Origin: Phycisphaerales bacterium
GTDB taxonomy: Bacteria > Planctomycetota > Phycisphaerae > SM23-33
Length of the DNA stretch: 8,425 nucleotides
Reading direction: 5' to 3'
Assembly (NCBI GenBank): GCA_003485185.1
Contig: DNAS01000146.1
Location: forward strand, 1-8,425
The first letter of the stretch is position 1. Every line of letters begins with the position of its first letter. Shown here one piece after another: positions 7,881-8,425 of this stretch. The notes below the pieces were generated by a model. The model saw only the letters and a list, made by a program, of their open reading frames with translations. It was not told the origin of the DNA and did no database searches. Made by a program: the position numbers and the translations under genes.

Positions 7881-8425
7881 GCAACGGGAAACCTTTCGCG
7901 GTCTCGAGCGCCGTTCCCGAACCGATCGTCCGGAAGCTGCGGGGCGTGATCCGCCGCGTGCGCCTGGTGACGGCGGCGCGGGGCGTGCTGGCGGTTTCCG
8001 CCGTCGCCGTGGGTTCGCTGCTGGCGGCCATGGGCGTCCAGGCGGCCCTCGACGCGGCGCGCAGCGAGCTGATCTTCTCCTCGTGGCCCCGCTGGGCGCT
8101 GATGGCCCTGACGGCGCTGGCGACGGCCGGCGCGGCCTGGTGGCTGCTGCTCCGCCCGCTGGCACGCACCTTCACGCTGGCGGGCATCGCCCGCGTCGTC
8201 GAGAAGCGCCACCCGGAGCTCCAGGAGCGCATCAGCTCCGCCGTCGAGTTGATCGCCTCGGGCGAGGCCGAGGAGTTCCGCGGCTCCAACGAGCTGATCG
8301 GCGTGCTGGTGGAGGAGGCGGCGCTGGAAGTCCACAAGGTGCTCCCGAAGCGCGAGGTGCGGTTCCGCGCGGTGCGCCCGTTCCTGATCGCGGCTGCGGC
8401 GACCGTGCTCGTGCTGGGCGCGCTG
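7877..8425 (+). CDS. Polytopic membrane protein, DUF4175-like (3' truncated by window)
   Basis: The frame is open from the ATG at 7877 to the window end, giving 183 residues with no stop. A cytoplasmic, basic N-terminus (KLRGVIRRVRLV, 20-31) leads to two predicted membrane helices (about 36-58 and 73-93). A soluble segment follows with the motif ARVVEKRHPELQERISSAVEL (105-125, Arg105 to Leu125, interrupted here only by description), then a third helix begins near 168. The Arg-X-X-Glu-Lys-Arg-His-Pro-Glu-Leu pattern after paired helices recalls the N-terminal region of long DUF4175-type proteins that often close planctomycete MoxR/VWA operons. I recall these as large proteins with long coiled-coil and low-complexity parts, so most of this one is probably missing. 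It overlaps the preceding gene by ATGA and has a good AAGAAGG site. The CDS is secure; the family label is moderate and the function unknown. Confidence 0.8.
   Translation, partial: MSNGKPFAVSSAVPEPIVRKLRGVIRRVRLVTAARGVLAVSAVAVGSLLAAMGVQAALDAARSELIFSSWPRWALMALTALATAGAAWWLLLRPLARTFTLAGIARVVEKRHPELQERISSAVELIASGEAEEFRGSNELIGVLVEEAALEVHKVLPKREVRFRAVRPFLIAAAATVLVLGAL

Noticed and set aside
7111..8337. Minus-strand frames (408, 217 and 183 residues) covering the start of the last gene
   Set aside because: They are Ser/Arg/Pro-rich shadows. The plus-strand frame from 7877 has membrane helices, a ribosome site and the operon overlap, and is open only because the window ends.

Overview
The window is dense, very GC-rich coding DNA. 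All genes lie on the plus strand and appear to form one operon, cut at both ends by the window. Gene order and protein types (MoxR ATPase, DUF58, a BatA-like von Willebrand factor A (VWA) protein, a second large VWA protein with an amidotransferase-like domain, then a polytopic DUF4175-like protein) resemble the MoxR/VWA operons of Planctomycetota. The high GC, the Pro/Thr/Gln-rich linker in the fourth gene and the PA14 domain fit a planctomycete, perhaps of the Phycisphaerae type. This taxonomic reading is inference from recalled family patterns; no marker gene is present.

Layout: 1-642 is the C-terminal part of a MoxR AAA+ ATPase (5' end missing). 643-736 is a 94-bp spacer, the only real gap, holding three short perfect inverted repeats. 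737-1684 is a soluble DUF58 protein. 1681-4659 is a 992-residue membrane-anchored BatA-like VWA protein with a PA14 domain inserted near its C-terminus. 4656-7880 is a 1074-residue membrane-anchored VWA protein with an amidotransferase-like fold and a long helical insertion inside the VWA domain. 7877-8425 is the start of a polytopic membrane protein, open at the window edge. The last three junctions are identical 4-bp ATGA stop/start overlaps, so translation is probably coupled.

Working model (inference): the MoxR ATPase and the soluble DUF58 protein act together in the cytoplasm, as in other MoxR/VWA systems. The two large VWA proteins are held by four N-terminal membrane segments and one C-terminal segment, with their VWA, Ig-like, PA14 and amidotransferase-like parts facing the periplasm. 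Such systems are generally linked to assembly, cofactor insertion or stress tolerance of envelope complexes. No client is encoded in this window. The part that departs most from the textbook arrangement is the PA14 module, a fold often used to bind glycans, placed in the BatA-like component. No RNA genes, mobile elements or CRISPR arrays were seen.
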